A DNA stretch of 64,000 nucleotides from assembly GCA_025766275.1 (NCBI GenBank), contig JAFKAC010000013.1:992001-1056000 (forward strand). The letters are read 5' to 3'. Within the stretch, counting starts at the first letter, position 1, and the number at the start of each line of letters is the position of its first letter. The position numbers were made by a program, and so were the translations under genes. The notes below the pieces were generated by a model. That model was given only the letters and a program-made list of their open reading frames with translations, ran no database searches and was not told the origin of the DNA. Source of the stretch: Lactarius indigo (taxonomy: Eukaryota > Basidiomycota > Agaricomycetes > Russulales > Russulaceae). Shown one piece after another: positions 46,601-59,178 of this stretch.

Positions 46601-48607
46601 ACCCAGTTGCGCCGGTCCCTGGTGCCGGATGAGGCGGCGCTAGAGCCGCTGATCGTCAACGCGTATAAGGTGTACCCGTACCTGGCGGACGTGCTGTCTG
46701 GGCTCACTTACCCGAGCGAAGAACCGCTGGACGAGGAGGAGGGGATGCAGGCGAAGCGGGATTTGTATGCCTTCTTGTTCCACGGACGCTCGAGCACGTG
46801 GCCTCGCGGAGATGGTGGCAGGCTCATTTTGACGGCGGAGGAGGATGGTGGGGTCGAGCCGACTTACCCGTACTGTCGGCTACTGCTCAGCTTTGATGCC
46901 GAGGCATTCCTGCACGCGCTCGACCTTGCGTTCGAAGACACATACCTGAACGACGAGGCGCGCGGCGGCGCAAGCCGACTCGTCATCGTGAAGATCCTGC
47001 TCGAGATCCTTGCCTCTCCCCCTTCCTCCTCCTCGTCATCTACTCTCCCGCCTGCAGTGCGGACGTTCGTACACATCTTCGTCGCACGCAACGTGCCCAA
47101 GTACCCGCAATTCTTCATCTCGATGTCGCCGAGCGTGCTACACAGCATCCTTGTGGGACTCACGACGGACGCAGATCGGAGCACGCGCGAGGACCGCCAG
47201 CTCGCGGCCGAGTACCTCCTGTCAACATACACCCCGCATGAGAGCGAGCAGCTGCTGCGGCTGTTCGAGGACGCTGGGTTTTATCGGATCCTGCGCACGT
47301 GGCACAGGCAGGAGGGCCGTTGGGCGCCTCTGCTGCTCGCACACATCCACGACCCAGATGTCCGTCCACCCGACCTGTTCGCCAGCGCCCACAATATTTT
47401 CGCGACTGCAGCACGATCGCATGCGGGAACCGTGCCGGAGGACCTCAAAACGACGGTCGCGGGAGCACTCCCCGATCTCTTACACTTTGGCGTAATCGAT
47501 ACTGCGCGCTTTTTGGATCGCCATGTGCCGCAACTCCACGAGGACGCGATAGACCAGATCGAATCCAACACGGATCACGAACGCTTCGCTTACCTGCGAT
47601 GTCTGTTGGGCCCGCCCTCTTTGGACGACGAGCAACAGCACCGGCCGGGGCCCTCCACCGGCGTCCCACCGCGACTCCGTGGGATGTACGTCGAGCTGCT
47701 GTGCAAAATCGAGCCTACGAGCGCCATTCCTTCCCTGCAATATCTCCCGGCCGAGTTTCTGGAGTGGGACGAAGCACTGCGGATCTGCGAGGAGCAAGAA
47801 GTGTTCGACGCGGTCGTCTGGGCGCTCAATTGGAGGGGCGATCCCAAAGCCGCGCTACAGAAGGCCGAGACGTTCGGCACGCGCTTGTCGGCGAACGTGG
47901 GCCGGCTCGTCGCGCAGGGCGTGGCGTCATCGATACAGGAGCTACAGCAACACGTGGAGAGCCTCGAGGCGATCGGACGGACTGCCGTGGCCATCTGCGT
48001 GGAGCGCTCGAGCCAGCGGCAGGGAGGAAAGGCGGGACCTGAGGACGCGTCAGTCGAGGATCTGTGGTTCCAGCTACTGCGTACGCAGATCGCAAGCGTG
48101 CAGGCCGTATCAGCATGCTGCCCTGCTGACGCAGCACACGAGGCACAGCAAGCACTGACGGCGCTACGCTCGCTCGTGCAGACCACGTTCTCCGCGCTCG
48201 TCTCGGCGAGCGCTGGGCGCGGCGTGTCCTTCCCGCGCTTGTTCACGCGACTCGTAGGGACGACCACGACGACGCGCGGGACACCGTACACGGAGTTCCG
48301 CACGATCCTCACGGGCATGATGGAGGCGTATCGCGCGGAGGGCGACATGCTCGCTATCACTAAGCATTTGCTCGACCGCGATGTGTTCGAGACGGTCGAA
48401 ATGGCCGCGCGGGCTCGGGCGCGTGGGTGGGCGCCGAGGGCAGGGACGTGTGCGGGATGTCGACGGCCTCTGGCCCCTGTGGCGGCAAAGCAGCAGCGTG
48501 GGGCGGTCGAGGAGGAAGGATTCGGGAAGGGGATCACGATCATGCGGACCGGGATTGCGTACCATGGCTCTTGTTTACCGCCTCAGTTATCCAGCAATGT
48601 ACATTAA
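43646..48607 (+). CDS. VPS8: CORVET tethering complex subunit Vps8
   Basis: Exons 43646-44020, 44120-44657, 44709-45592, 45654-45854 and 45917-48607 give 1562 residues with matching phases. An acidic, disordered N-terminus (1-130) precedes a beta-propeller-like part with WD-type segments (LICVGMDNGRVLVFDFKQ, FVAAGHATGHIQLFDL). The diagnostic Vps8 centre follows (GRQEVQVGTLLTWADRILSSVEHGDFLSAIDL), then a long alpha-solenoid. The end has a reduced RING-like cluster (CAGCRRPL...YHGSC). Vps8 links Rab5 on early endosomes to the class C Vps core for endosome fusion. Length is in the range of fungal homologues (yeast about 1270). GC-rich third positions match the neighbouring housekeeping genes. 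Confidence 0.92.
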
Positions 48608-48771
48608 AACGCACTTTTCTTTTTCGTTTTCGTTGTTATTTTTTTTTTTTTGGCTAATTTTATGCGTTTATATGTGGCAATTGTATGGAACCTTTGAGTG
48701 CCCGCCCCACCTGATGTAGCGAATCGTCACTTGCCACTTCATTTCCTCTCTAACCCCTCTTCCGATCAACC

Positions 48772-50239
48772 ATGCGTTGCTTTGTCTTCGTGCTGCTGGC
48801 TTGGAACTTGGGGTCCCTCGCCCTCACCAAACCGCTGCAATCCCCACTGCTGTCTCCGCCCATCCGCGGCGGTATCTCGGAGCATGTCTATAGCGAGCTC
48901 TTGCACTTTGCAAAGTACTCTTCCGCCGTGTACCAGTTCATATGTCCGCGGCCGCTCGGGAACACCCTCGTTGAATCCGTACGTCCCACCACCCCTTTGC
49001 GGGCTCCCTCCGTGGCTCTGCTGACGGCACGTGCATAGTTCTCGAACCTCCTCACGCATGCGCACGGGCTCGTCGCGCGTGACGAGGCCCGCAGGGAGAT
49101 CGTCGTCGCTTTTCGTGGGAGCCACGAGCCCGCGGACGTGCTCACTGGTGCGTTACAACGTGGGGTCAACCAACCCCGTTTTCGGTTTATGCACTCATCC
49201 GCAATGCAACACACACACAGACGGTAATCTCGTCCTTGCGCCACTCGTGTCCCGCGGAGTCGAAGACAACACTGCTTGCGTGCACGCGGGCTTCCTCTTC
49301 TCGTACAACTCGGTGCGGAGCGTGGTGCTCGACGCCGTCCGCGAACAGCTCAGGGCGTTCCCCGGCTACGTAGTCGTACTCACTGGTACGTTATTTGCCG
49401 TACTCTCCCCAGTCCACCCTGAAACGATTGAACAGGGCATTCACTGGGCGGTGCACTCGCGTCCCTTGCGGCCCTCTCTGTCAAGTCGAATTTCCCGTGG
49501 GTGGCCGTCCGACTGTTTACGTTCGGTGCGTGCGTCCCTCATGTCGATGGGGATGCTAACCCATGCGTGTTGCACATGTAGGCCAGCCCCGCACTGGCGA
49601 TGGAGCGTTTGCGGATCTCCTCGAATCAATTGTAGGACGTGACAATATATTTCGAGGCAAGGGATCCTTCTGCTACCCTGCATTTCTGCGCCGTGTGCTT
49701 CTTCTGACACTTGTTCTAAACCTAAAAAGCTGTCCATACTTGGGGTGTGTACTTTTTTTTTTCGCTTCCAGTGGCCCCGAAACTCAATCACTGCCTACAT
49801 TCTTAGATGGCGTGCCCACCGTGGTCCCCGAATACCTTGGCTATCGCCATCAGTACGTGCCACACTTTCACGATTCGAGTTTACAGTTCGACGGTTGACT
49901 TTTACGTTTGCCGTGATGTCCCAGTGCCAACGAGTATTGGCAATTCCAGGAACCGGGTACGTTTTTGTGGGTACTTTGGAACACGTGCTCTGTCTCATGT
50001 GAAGGGAACAGCAAGCGTTTCGACGGTTCGTCGGTGCGAAGGTCAGGAAGATCCGGAATGCAGCCACTCCATACGTACGTAACCCTATTCGTACATGCTG
50101 TCACAAGCTTTTCCATTGATTTCTTTTCTTCGTAGCATCACTGGGCATCAATCCAGCACATGGTGTCTATTTCGGGCAGGGTGCGAGTTCTCAGACTTGG
50201 CATCGTCCGCATGACTCTGACTCGTCTCTGCTCCAGTGA
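48772..50239 (+). CDS. Secreted class 3 lipase
   Basis: Nine exons: 48772-48978, 49039-49147, 49221-49385, 49436-49525, 49582-49656, 49807-49852, 49925-49956, 50012-50074 and 50136-50239 (296 residues, phases consistent). A signal peptide (MRCFVFVLLAWNLGSLA) leads the protein. Conserved pieces are VVAFRGSHEP (oxyanion strand), GHSLGGALASLAAL with nucleophile Ser about 163, FGQPRTGD, DGVPTVVP with the catalytic Asp, and PAHGVYFG with the His. The fold is the Rhizomucor-lipase/feruloyl-esterase family, acting outside the cell on acylglycerols or wall esters. The fifth intron (49657-49806) needs a GC donor and skips residues usually seen before DGVP, so this junction is the weakest; a small exon may be missed. 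Confidence 0.8.
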
Positions 50240-50673
50240 TGATTATAGATGCCAACCTGTGTCTGTAGTCCCCATATTGGCAATTACACTGCGTGTGTCC
50301 GCTTAAGATTCAATTTCACCTCCGTCCCTGAATTACCCCCTAGATCAACTGTCACACGTTACATGTCACATGCCACAATACTGGAGCTCAACTAGCAACG
50401 TCAAATTCGGGTTTAGTGGTGGTCACTCTGACGACAATTTCCCATCCTTATCGACATAAAATTGTTCCGCACCGCCTGCTGCCAGATGGCACTCTTTCCA
50501 CCCTCGGTTTCCATCCGCCTCCCCCCCCAAAAAAAAAAAATTTGGACGAGGGTTCAACATCCCTCCGCTCCTAACTGACTTATCTTATTGCAAACGCTTG
50601 TCGGCCTCACCTGCCCACCATTACAACCTACAGAAACGCGTATCGCCACCCGACTGTCGTTCTTCTAGCATCC
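50240..50673. other. Intergenic region before the methyltransferase pair
   Basis: 434 bases without coding signal. It holds a homopolymer run (CCCCCCCCAAAAAAAAAAA near 50521-50540) and should contain the promoter of the next gene. Confidence 0.5.
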
Positions 50674-52126
50674 ATGGCACCGCGCACCGCCCGCCCCCTA
50701 CTCTTCACGGTGATTGGTCTTGTCACCCTCAGCCTTTTCTTCTGGGCACCTTCGTCTTTCGGATTTGGGACGCTGTACTACCGAGACCCATACAGCAAAC
50801 GTGAGACCTCGCTCGCTGCACGTCTGCGCGAAGAGGAGACGCGATATGCCGCGACGCTGGAAGCACGCAAGGGGCTCATCAAGAAGCATGGCCCGAGTAA
50901 AGAGAAGATCGAGTCGTGAGTACAGAACAGCACTTGTTTTCGTTTTCGATCACTTTTGTTTGGACCCTCCCCTCCTTTTCGAGGCACGGTTGGGGGAGAG
51001 CTCCATGGGTGATGTAGTGGTGCTGGGCGCTTGTTCACACGACGCGCCCTCGTTCCTGTTCCTGCCACAAACTTGTTTGGCTGACAGCACTCGATCTGGG
51101 GTCTAGGTACCCTACTACAGGGAGCTACACTATATGTAAGATCGCCGCCTAGTCTCCCGTCGTTCTAGCGTTGACGTGACGTTTCCGTACAGGGGACTTC
51201 TTCATCCCATCCTTCCAGTGCCCGCACCACGTCGAGCGCATTGGCGTGCTTGGCGATGGTGGTAAGTGGGTATGCGGTATGGAACGCATCGCGAAGCAAG
51301 AAAAATGCGTCATCTATTCGTTCGGTGCGTCTAACCTCAACTTATGGTAGCGCGGGGACTGATTGTAGGTTGTGCGTGCAGGTATTAACGGCGAGTCGTC
51401 ATTCGAGGCTGCACTGTTGGAGCGTGCGCCAGGTTGTGAAGTATGGGGATATGACTTTACCGTGGACAGCGTATGTTAACTTTTTAAGTTTGACTAATAT
51501 GTCCTGAGCTGACGGCTGTGCACAGTTCGGTCCCGAGATCGAAAACACGCCTAAATTGAAGGAGCGTTCGCACTTCTTCCCGTGGGCACTAGGCGGTCGT
51601 AATGCCCATGGCCCCGACGATTCGCCGAAATATTATACCCTCGATGCGCTCATGAAGCTGAACGGTGGGTCTATATCTCACATTCTCTCGTCTTATCTCA
51701 TGGTCCGGGGATCCAGGACACACATTCATCGACGTGCTCAAGATCGACGTTGAGGGTGCCGAGTTTGACACACTGACCGCATTCCTGGCGACGCACAAGC
51801 CGCTGAGCCCATTTTCGAGCACGACGCTCCCGATCGGGCAACTCCAGATCGAGCTGCATGCGTGGGACGACTATGGTAAATTTGACTTCTTCCATGACTG
51901 GTGGGCCGCGCTCGAGGCGGCCGGTCTGCGGCCGTTCTGGACGGAAGCAAACTTGGTGTACGTGAACTACAATGCAGGAGGGAAACCAAGATTGGCCGAG
52001 GTGCATACCCTTGCTTCGCTTCTTTGGGAAACGTAACTGATCCACTGATGGCAGTACTCGTTCATGAATATCCGCGGAAATCATTCGCTCGTTCACGAGG
52101 CAGCAGAGGGAGTCGATGCATACTAG
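50674..52126 (+). CDS. Membrane-anchored FkbM-like methyltransferase, tandem copy 1
   Basis: Exons 50674-50915, 51107-51135, 51193-51324, 51382-51470, 51526-51664, 51717-52000 and 52055-52126 give 328 residues. An N-terminal transmembrane anchor (LLFTVIGLVTLSLFFW) is followed by a short coiled stem (LREEETRYAATLEARKGLI). The catalytic-like domain has CPHHVERIGVLGDGGKWVCG, SFGINGESSFE, CEVWGYDFTVDS, HTFIDVLKIDVEGAEFDTL (the SAM-fold acidic strand typical of FkbM-type methyltransferases) and IGQLQIELH. It ends with YSFMNIRGNHSLVHEA. Topology suggests a Golgi or ER lumenal enzyme. Substrate unknown; this large Agaricomycete family is annotated only by fold. Copy 2 follows 225 bases downstream. 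Confidence 0.78.
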
Positions 52127-52351
52127 CTGAGGTTGCCAGGTGGCCTTATATATACATTTATGGCTGGGATACCCAGAGTGATTGGTTGTAGGAATATTAC
52201 ATCGAGGCGTCTGAAGTGTGGCGTGGAGTCGAGGTGGAGTCTCCGCAGTCTTCTAGTCGCATCAATTCTTTCGTTTGACACATCACTCCTTGTCAATAAT
52301 AAAAACCCCACTCTCTTTTCCTTTCCTACCCTCACGACTGCCACTTTCATT

Positions 52352-53737
52352 ATGCCGCCCCGTCCGACCGTCCTTACTATCTTGTTATTGATCACCGTCG
52401 CTCTCATTCTTCTCCTCCGGTCATTTTCGGAAACCTTAACCGGCTTCTCGTCGTACTACCGCGACGCCTTTGGACCCAGTCGCTCCCTCCGTGCTTGGCT
52501 GGCGAATGAGGAGGCGCTCTATGCGGTGGCCATACAAGAACGGCAGGAGCTAATCAAAAAGTGGGGACCCAGAGATGATGCTGTAGAGCCGTGAGTTGCG
52601 TTCTACGTTCCCACAGCTTGCACATGCACACCCACGCATGTGCTCTGGGCTTCGCCCTTTCGTAATTGATCTCACGCCGTCTGTTCGATCCCCATTAGAT
52701 ATCCGACACATGGAGAATTCTATACGTTGTGTGCGTCGTTCGTTCGTCCCCCCGTATCCGACCTGCTGAGGCCCAGAACGCCATCGCAATAGGGGACTTT
52801 TTCATCCCGGCGTTCCAGTGCCCCCATCGAGTGCAGCGCATCGGAACATTGGGCGACGGGGGGAAATGGGTCTGCGGTCTGGACCGCGTGGCCAAACAAG
52901 ACAAATGCGTGATCTACTCCTTCGGTCTGCTTCTTCATTTCGTTTTCTCGGTCCCGCGGAGCGTACTGATGTTTCTCATTATGTCATAGGCATCAACGAC
53001 GAGTCTTCGTTCGAATCGACATTGTTGAAGCGCGCACCGGGATGTGAGGTCTGGGGATATGACTATAGCGTCAACAGCGTGCGTGTGCCCTCCTCCCGTC
53101 TCTGCCTACTGAACTAGACATATGAGTAATCAGTGGGGACCCGAGATCACCGGCGATCTGGCACTGAGGGACCGGGCTCATTTCAAGCCCTTCGCGCTCG
53201 GCGGAACCAACAACCACGGGGACCACGACAACCCCAAATTCTGGACGCTCGACTCGCTCATGGAGCTTAACGGTGCGTGCGCGCACGCGCTATCTCCGTT
53301 CCTCTACGAAAGAAAGGGCTTGCTAATGACATGCAATCCTCAGGACACACGTTTATCGACATCCTCAAGATCGACATCGAGGGCGGAGAATTCGATGCGC
53401 TCACGACGTTCCTTAGCGCACGCACGGGCGAGGGGAAGGTGCTCCCCGTCGGCCAGCTCCAGCTGGAGATCCACGCGCGCGAAGGTCGTGAGAACTTTGA
53501 GTACTTTGCGCATTGGTGGGCGGAGCTGGAAGCTGCGGGCCTGAGGCCGTTCTGGACGGAGCCGAACTTGGTGTACATCAATATCGTGCGCGGTGTGCGG
53601 CCGGAGCTAGCAGAGGTCTGTGTGTTCTTTTGATGGTCCGAGGCTTAAGAGTTGATTCGTTCCCCCCTTTTCATTTGCAGTACTCGTTTATCAACATTCG
53701 TGGAAACCACGCGCTCGTTAACGAGGCGTTCAACTGA
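52352..53737 (+). CDS. Membrane-anchored FkbM-like methyltransferase, tandem copy 2
   Basis: Exons 52352-52590, 52699-52730, 52793-52924, 52990-53078, 53134-53272, 53344-53615 and 53681-53737 give 319 residues. Intron positions and phases match copy 1 at all six sites and three exon lengths are identical, so it is a tandem duplicate. The anchor (VLTILLLITVALILLL) differs in sequence from copy 1, while the core (CPHRVQRIGTLGDGGKWVCG, GINDESSFE, HTFIDILKIDIEGGEF, VGQLQLEIH, INIRGNHALVNEAF) is well kept. Function is inferred from the fold only. Confidence 0.78.
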
Positions 53738-54785
53738 TCTGAGGCATTCGCCGCCACCATCGCTTTTCACGTTTGGTAGGATCGCCGCAAGTCGGGGCTG
53801 GGTACGTAATCACGCTTTTTGCTCGCGCGCTAAGAGCAGGGAAGAGAGCCCATCGATAACATACGATCACACTCACATATCATAAAATTCCATTGCATAC
53901 GCACTTTTGGACTTATTTTTGTTTTCTTTGTTAATAACTATTGTCACTGGGACGGACACGAATCAGATATCCCTCAGACCCTTTAGTGAATTCTTTTTTT
54001 GGGAATTGGAGTAAGTCAAATCTCCTTCGTTGATTCCGACCAAAAAAGTATGCAATACCCTCGCCAACTCTGTTGGCTGACTACGTGCGTCGAACGTGAT
54101 GCGGAGTGGTAGTTAATTTGCAATCTTCCGCGTTTGGGTTCGCGTCTCTAGGTGTACTTACCGGGTTAGGACATAATCTTGGGCCGCCTTTGAACTTCGC
54201 GCACGTCGATTTCTTTCTATTCTATTATTCGCCTTTTGTCTCCACCCATGGTTCCGATATGTCTTCGTACCTTGGGGGAGGATCTTCCCTTCACTGCGGT
54301 GGGCGGACCTCTCCATGGGTCGAAGATCTGCGCATATCCAAGGATGCAACTCCACCGTCTCAAACATTCGGCCAACATTAGCTCAAATTCGTCCTCAACA
54401 AAGGGCCCCTCGTCTGATCTAATGTGAGAATGTATCGGTAGTAGAGGGGGCAGGTGATTCGTGTATTTATTTAAGTGTACATATGAGGTGCCTGTACCAC
54501 ATCCAGGACTAGCCCCGTCTGTTCGCCATCGATACAGAGTCCTCGCGTGCTTCAAGTTTGTGCGTACGTTGTGCCCCAGTCTCGACCAATTTCCTATCGG
54601 CTCCGCTGCTGAAACAAGGCGGATATGCTCACATCGAACGGGTTAGAATCCCCAGTACCAACACAAGGCTGTCCGACAAATAAGCCGGTAAATAGTACTG
54701 ACGTGTTAATGGGCTCGGACATAATCAATACAGTTACACTTCAAACCCTGTAAGAGAAAACATATTTCCGTAGCGGTTCTATCTC
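53738..54785. other. Gene-free stretch between convergent genes
   Basis: No exon chain found. A palindromic word GGGAGGATCTTCCCTTCACTG (about 54277-54297) nearly repeats one at the right edge of the window (63967-63987), which suggests dispersed repeat remnants. Confidence 0.4.
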
Positions 54786-57700
54786 CTAGGTGTCAATACA
54801 ACTCGTCCAACTACGTCCGTGGACGAAGTTAGAAAGGTCCAAGTGGGTCTCGTGTTCGCCACCGATCCAGATAGTACGCGGCCAATAAAAACCTGTCCTA
54901 TGTACTGGTGGAATCCACATTAAAAGTTCGCCATTATCACCACATATCCATCCGTCCTCATTCATCGCAGAGCAGTGCGTAAAGTCGACCTGTGTAGTAG
55001 TTATCAGACTTTCTGTCGTAGCTTTCAATGCATGGGTTGACTTATCTCCCAAAGAGACGATCTGCTTGTCATTTGGTGAGGACGTCACGGAGCCGACCGA
55101 GTTTGTCTGTCGAGTAAATGGGTGTGTCTCCGTGTCTCCCGTTGTGGCGTTCCACACACGAATTGTTCGATCTTCCGAGCCTGAGACGATCCGGTGGCCA
55201 TCTGGCGAGAATCCCACAGACTCGACCCAACCCGCGTGTCCAGACAATGGGCCTATCTCCGTGTCTCCCGTTGTGGCGTTCCACACACGAATTGTTCGAT
55301 CTTCCGAGCCTGAGACGATCCGGTGGCCATCTGGCGAGAATCCCACAGACTGGACCGAACGCGTGTGTCCAGACAATGGGCCTATCTCCGTGTCTCCCGT
55401 TGTGGCGTTCCACACACGAATTGTTCCATCTTCCGAGCCTGAGACGATCCGGTGGCCATCTGGCGAGAATGCCACAGACTGGACCGAACGCGTGTGTCCA
55501 GACAATGGGCCTATCTCCGTGTCTCCCGTTGTGGCGTTCCACACACGAATTGTTCCATCTTCCGAGCCTGAGACGATCCGGTGGCCATCTGGCGAGAATG
55601 CCACAGACCTGACCGCACCCGTGTGTCCAGACAATGGGCCTATCTCCGTGTCTCCCGTTGTGGCGTTCCACACACGAATTGTTCCGTCTTCCGAGCCTGA
55701 GACGATCCGCTGGCCATCCGGCGAGAGTGCAATGCAACCGACTGCGACTCCAGCGTTTGAAATCACCATCTCCGATGATGGCCAATCAGACAATCGCCCA
55801 CGTTCCACCCGCAGCATACGAGGAAATGAACTCGAATAGCGTGTAGAAACGAGCGAATTCGTCGGCACAAATGGTAGAGCAGAAAGATACACGTGTGGTG
55901 CACTCTTTGCCATCGCCATCCCGAAATGCCGCACAAAAACAGACGCGTCGTTGATGAATGACTTCAATCTCTCTAGCTCTCTTCGAGGAACCTGCTGTCA
56001 TCAGAACTATCAGTAATTCGCCCGCGCAATCCAAATCACATTCCCACTCACACCATCACTGGAGGCCAACCATATGCTCAGAGCCGAAAGTGCTGCCGAA
56101 GCAAGACCCACACCACTCATCAAACTAAGCGCCTCCAGCCAATGCAGAAACTTCTCCTCGAAGAATCTTTGAAGTTTGTCAAACAGATCGGTTTCAAAAT
56201 CGAGACCATCCAAATGATCGTCCCAAAAACGACAGGCATACGACAGCGCAGGTGGCAGGTGCTCGACAATCCGCGACTTAAGGTCTTTGACATCTTTATT
56301 GGCAACGTATGACGATTCCAGATTGCAGATGTTGAATTTGAGGCAACTGAGCGCTAGACCGAGACATGAATGGGCCAATTGCCGGTGCGCGTCGTGGAGA
56401 TCAACATAATAATCGCCGCTTTTCTCTTTATTCGTCACGAAATCGCGGAATGAGGTATGAAGAGGAACTATCGGAAGCGTATCATCCGATGAAGTGACGT
56501 TACTCAGCAATGAGCCGAGCTGACTGAGCGTTTCACCAACTGAATTCGGAGCGTCGTCGTCGTCAAGGGCGTGTTGTAGCAGTGTGGTCAGGGAGCGGAT
56601 GGAGAGGGGTTCAAAAGCGGCAAGGAGTTGTCCCACCAGAAAGCGAAATACTGCCTCTTCGCCCTTGAAGTATTCTTCAAGGACCCCTTTGTATAACTCG
56701 TTCAGCGGATCTTGTCCACCGTGACCAGCGGCCAATTGTAAGAGATGTTTGATTCGCTCTCTTTTCTCACGAACGGACTTGGGTTTTTTGATGTAGTCAC
56801 AGGCAACCGCCGCCCACTGAAAAAGTCCCTCCGCCCTCCCTGCCAGCGCTTCGCCATATTGTCCGAAATCGGCTGGATCGAGCCGCTCCTGAAGGAAGAT
56901 GGAAATATCCGAACGAGTTGTGGCCAGCGCATCGTCGTTCATGTATTTGACGACGACTGATTCTGCTCCAATAAACGCAGGCCCGATGTCACCCTCCAGC
57001 CGCGAGGTGATGAGTACACGGAAGTTCGGTGGCAGTTCCGAGATGTGATTGGCGAGAAATCTGTGCAATCCGCCTTTGCCAGTTGTATCCCCACTCTCGT
57101 CCAAGGCGTCGATCACAACAACAATCGTACCGACGATGTGCAGATCCTTAAGAGGTTCCTGGATGAGGCGTCGAAAGAGCGTGCCGTAGTCACGTGTGTC
57201 GAGTCGAAGCGAGATGTTGTCCTTTACGGCCCTTCCAAGAGCCGTTTTGAATAACGGGTAGCGGGCAGCGAGATGGTGAGCGAGATTCGTAAAGAGATGG
57301 TGAGCGTCGGTCTTGGATTGCTCCTTCCGTACAAACACATAGGATGATGTAAGACGGTCCATTTCATCGAAGCGACGGGCGATCTCATGTGCGATGGACG
57401 ACTTTCCCGTGCCTGCTTGGCCGAAAAGAATGAGAGCACGCTCGGAAGCGGGATTGTTGACCCAATCAACAATGAAGTCGAGGAAAGTTGTGCGGGTTCC
57501 CGGAAGACAACCCTTGTCTGGGGCGAAGCGCGAGCCTGTCCTATATGGGATTTGTTCGATTTTTGCATCTAGCGCTGGGACGGTCGTCAGTTCGATAACT
57601 CCCGCATGTTCATGACTACGTACCAGTATCTAAAACTTGGCTCGACACCCACTCAAGCTTGGCCGAGATGTTTCCCACATCGTTTAGAATTTGGAACGCA

Positions 57701-59178
57701 GTTATCTTTGTAGCCACGACGGTTTGATCCAAAAAAGCCTTCTTATTCTCGTCAAACGCGATGGATAACTGCTGAATTTTTTCTTCCACTCCGCCCACCA
57801 TACTCTTCGCCATCCGCGTCACTGAAATTATACGTTCAAATTGGCCAATAGAGTAGGTGAATGAAAACATACAGAATTGCGAGTCCTTTATATATGATTG
57901 GATGAAGTCACTGCAACTGGAGACGTCCTGCAACATTCGAGTAAGGATTTTGGCCTCCCTTGACTCGGGCTTAATGGTTTTCAGAATGTCCTCGCGGCTA
58001 GTGAAATCAAAAGCATCGTGCATGCTCTTGACTAGCTTTCGGACATTGTTGTCGCGTTCATACTGTTTTGAGAGTTCCTGGTACCCAGATAGACATACGA
58101 TAAGTGTGTGTTCGAATAATAACATAAGTAGGAATACCTTAGGGATCACCGAAAGTACTTTATACGCCATCTGCGCAATTGGATGGAGCTGACAGCGCAA
58201 GTTGGCTCAGTCGAGGATAGGCAGAACGAATACCACACCCACATCTGCCACTGGCCTCAGCATATCCATCACCCACTTGATCCTCCCAACTGCCCCTTCC
58301 CATGTATTCGATTGGTCGATCGACTCCTCGACTTCATCAGCGCTAACGAGAACAATCTGAGACTTCTCGACATGGGACGTTTCTCCTTGGTCCTGTGGCG
58401 TGGGAGTGCTACTCTGAACGGGAAGCCGATCTGACGGATGTAAACGATGATTGGGAGCAGAGGATGGACCATGTGCTCTGGAATCTGGGGCAGTGGATTT
58501 AGGAACATCTTCGGCGGGAGTGTCGTCTCCTCCGGTCGGCATTGTTTGAGGGTCGCTCGGAGACACTGACACGGCGATCGTTAAGTCGAGCGTGACTGGC
58601 GGCGTCGATCGTACAGCTTGGCCTTTGCTGTCGCCGAGGGCAACGGAAATATCTGCATGTAATATGCTTACTTAGTCGCATAAACGAGGATCTTATAATG
58701 AATAGACGCACTAATCTGAGATTCGATCGGTAACGTCATCTCATGCGTTCCGATCAGAATATCATCTTTTATCAATTTCTTCGCATAAAGACGCAAAATA
58801 ATACGTGAAGACGGTTGTGCAAGACTGATAGGAAGTTTCAGCCGAAAAATATGGTTGAAAATAAGAAATTCCTACAAAGCATCAAGCCTCTGGTCCCATG
58901 TCAGCGTCTGCCCGTCAATATGGACACTTTTCGTCCTTTTCTTAGTTTGCTTCTTAATTTTCCTCGTTGTCGCCCCATAGATCATAGTGACGAAGTACTC
59001 CCTCTTCCCACCGAAGGTAGTCATCAATTGGGGAACGTTGCGCGCTCGGAGAACTAATAAAGAAATCAAAGGCCTGTTAACGCCTGAACGAGTTTGGCTT
59101 CAAGTACGCACTGGTCACTTCAACACTTAGTGGCTGAGATCGGCTTCCCTGAGATTCGGCGATTTGAGTGCTGTCCAT
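54786..59178 (-). CDS. C2-NACHT-WD40 STAND (NLR-like) protein
   Basis: Minus-strand exons 59178-59108, 59073-58876, 58824-58712, 58652-58243, 58188-58138, 58077-57873, 57821-57624, 57574-56052 and 55991-54786 give 1324 residues. The first intron (34 bases) is the doubtful one. Order: a C2-like domain (LVLRARNVPQLM, VHIDGQTLTWDQRLDAF, AKKLIKDDILIGTHEM), a disordered linker, a helical adaptor (GRIKWVMDMLRPVADLHPIAQ...), and a NACHT ATPase with Walker A GQAGTGKSS (about 467) and Walker B VVVIDALDES. Then comes a helical spacer and five near-identical 43-residue WD40 units plus a degenerate one. Such fungal STAND proteins act in non-self recognition or signalling, with ligand specificity in the WD40 part; the ligand here is unknown. 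N-terminal C2 suggests membrane or Ca2+ association. Confidence 0.88.
55095..55740 (-). repeat. Five tandem 129-base WD40-coding repeats
   Basis: The word GTTGTGGCGTTCCACACACG starts at 55141, 55270, 55399, 55528 and 55657, exactly 129 bases apart. Units differ at only a handful of bases, changing residues such as Gly/Arg in SEDGT/SEDRT, Ala/Gly in VAFSP/VGFSP, and the inter-unit GHTRSVQS / GHAGWVES / GHTGAVRS. Confidence 0.97.

Noticed and set aside
55066..55839. Long plus-strand open frame opposite the WD40 repeats
   Set aside because: It is the antisense shadow of the repeated WD40 exon; its repeats follow the 129-base unit and it has no family features.
57599..57623. 25-base intron in the NACHT gene
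   Set aside because: Too short; the acceptor at 57575-57576 gives a 49-base intron and the expected ALDAKIEQIPYRTG junction.
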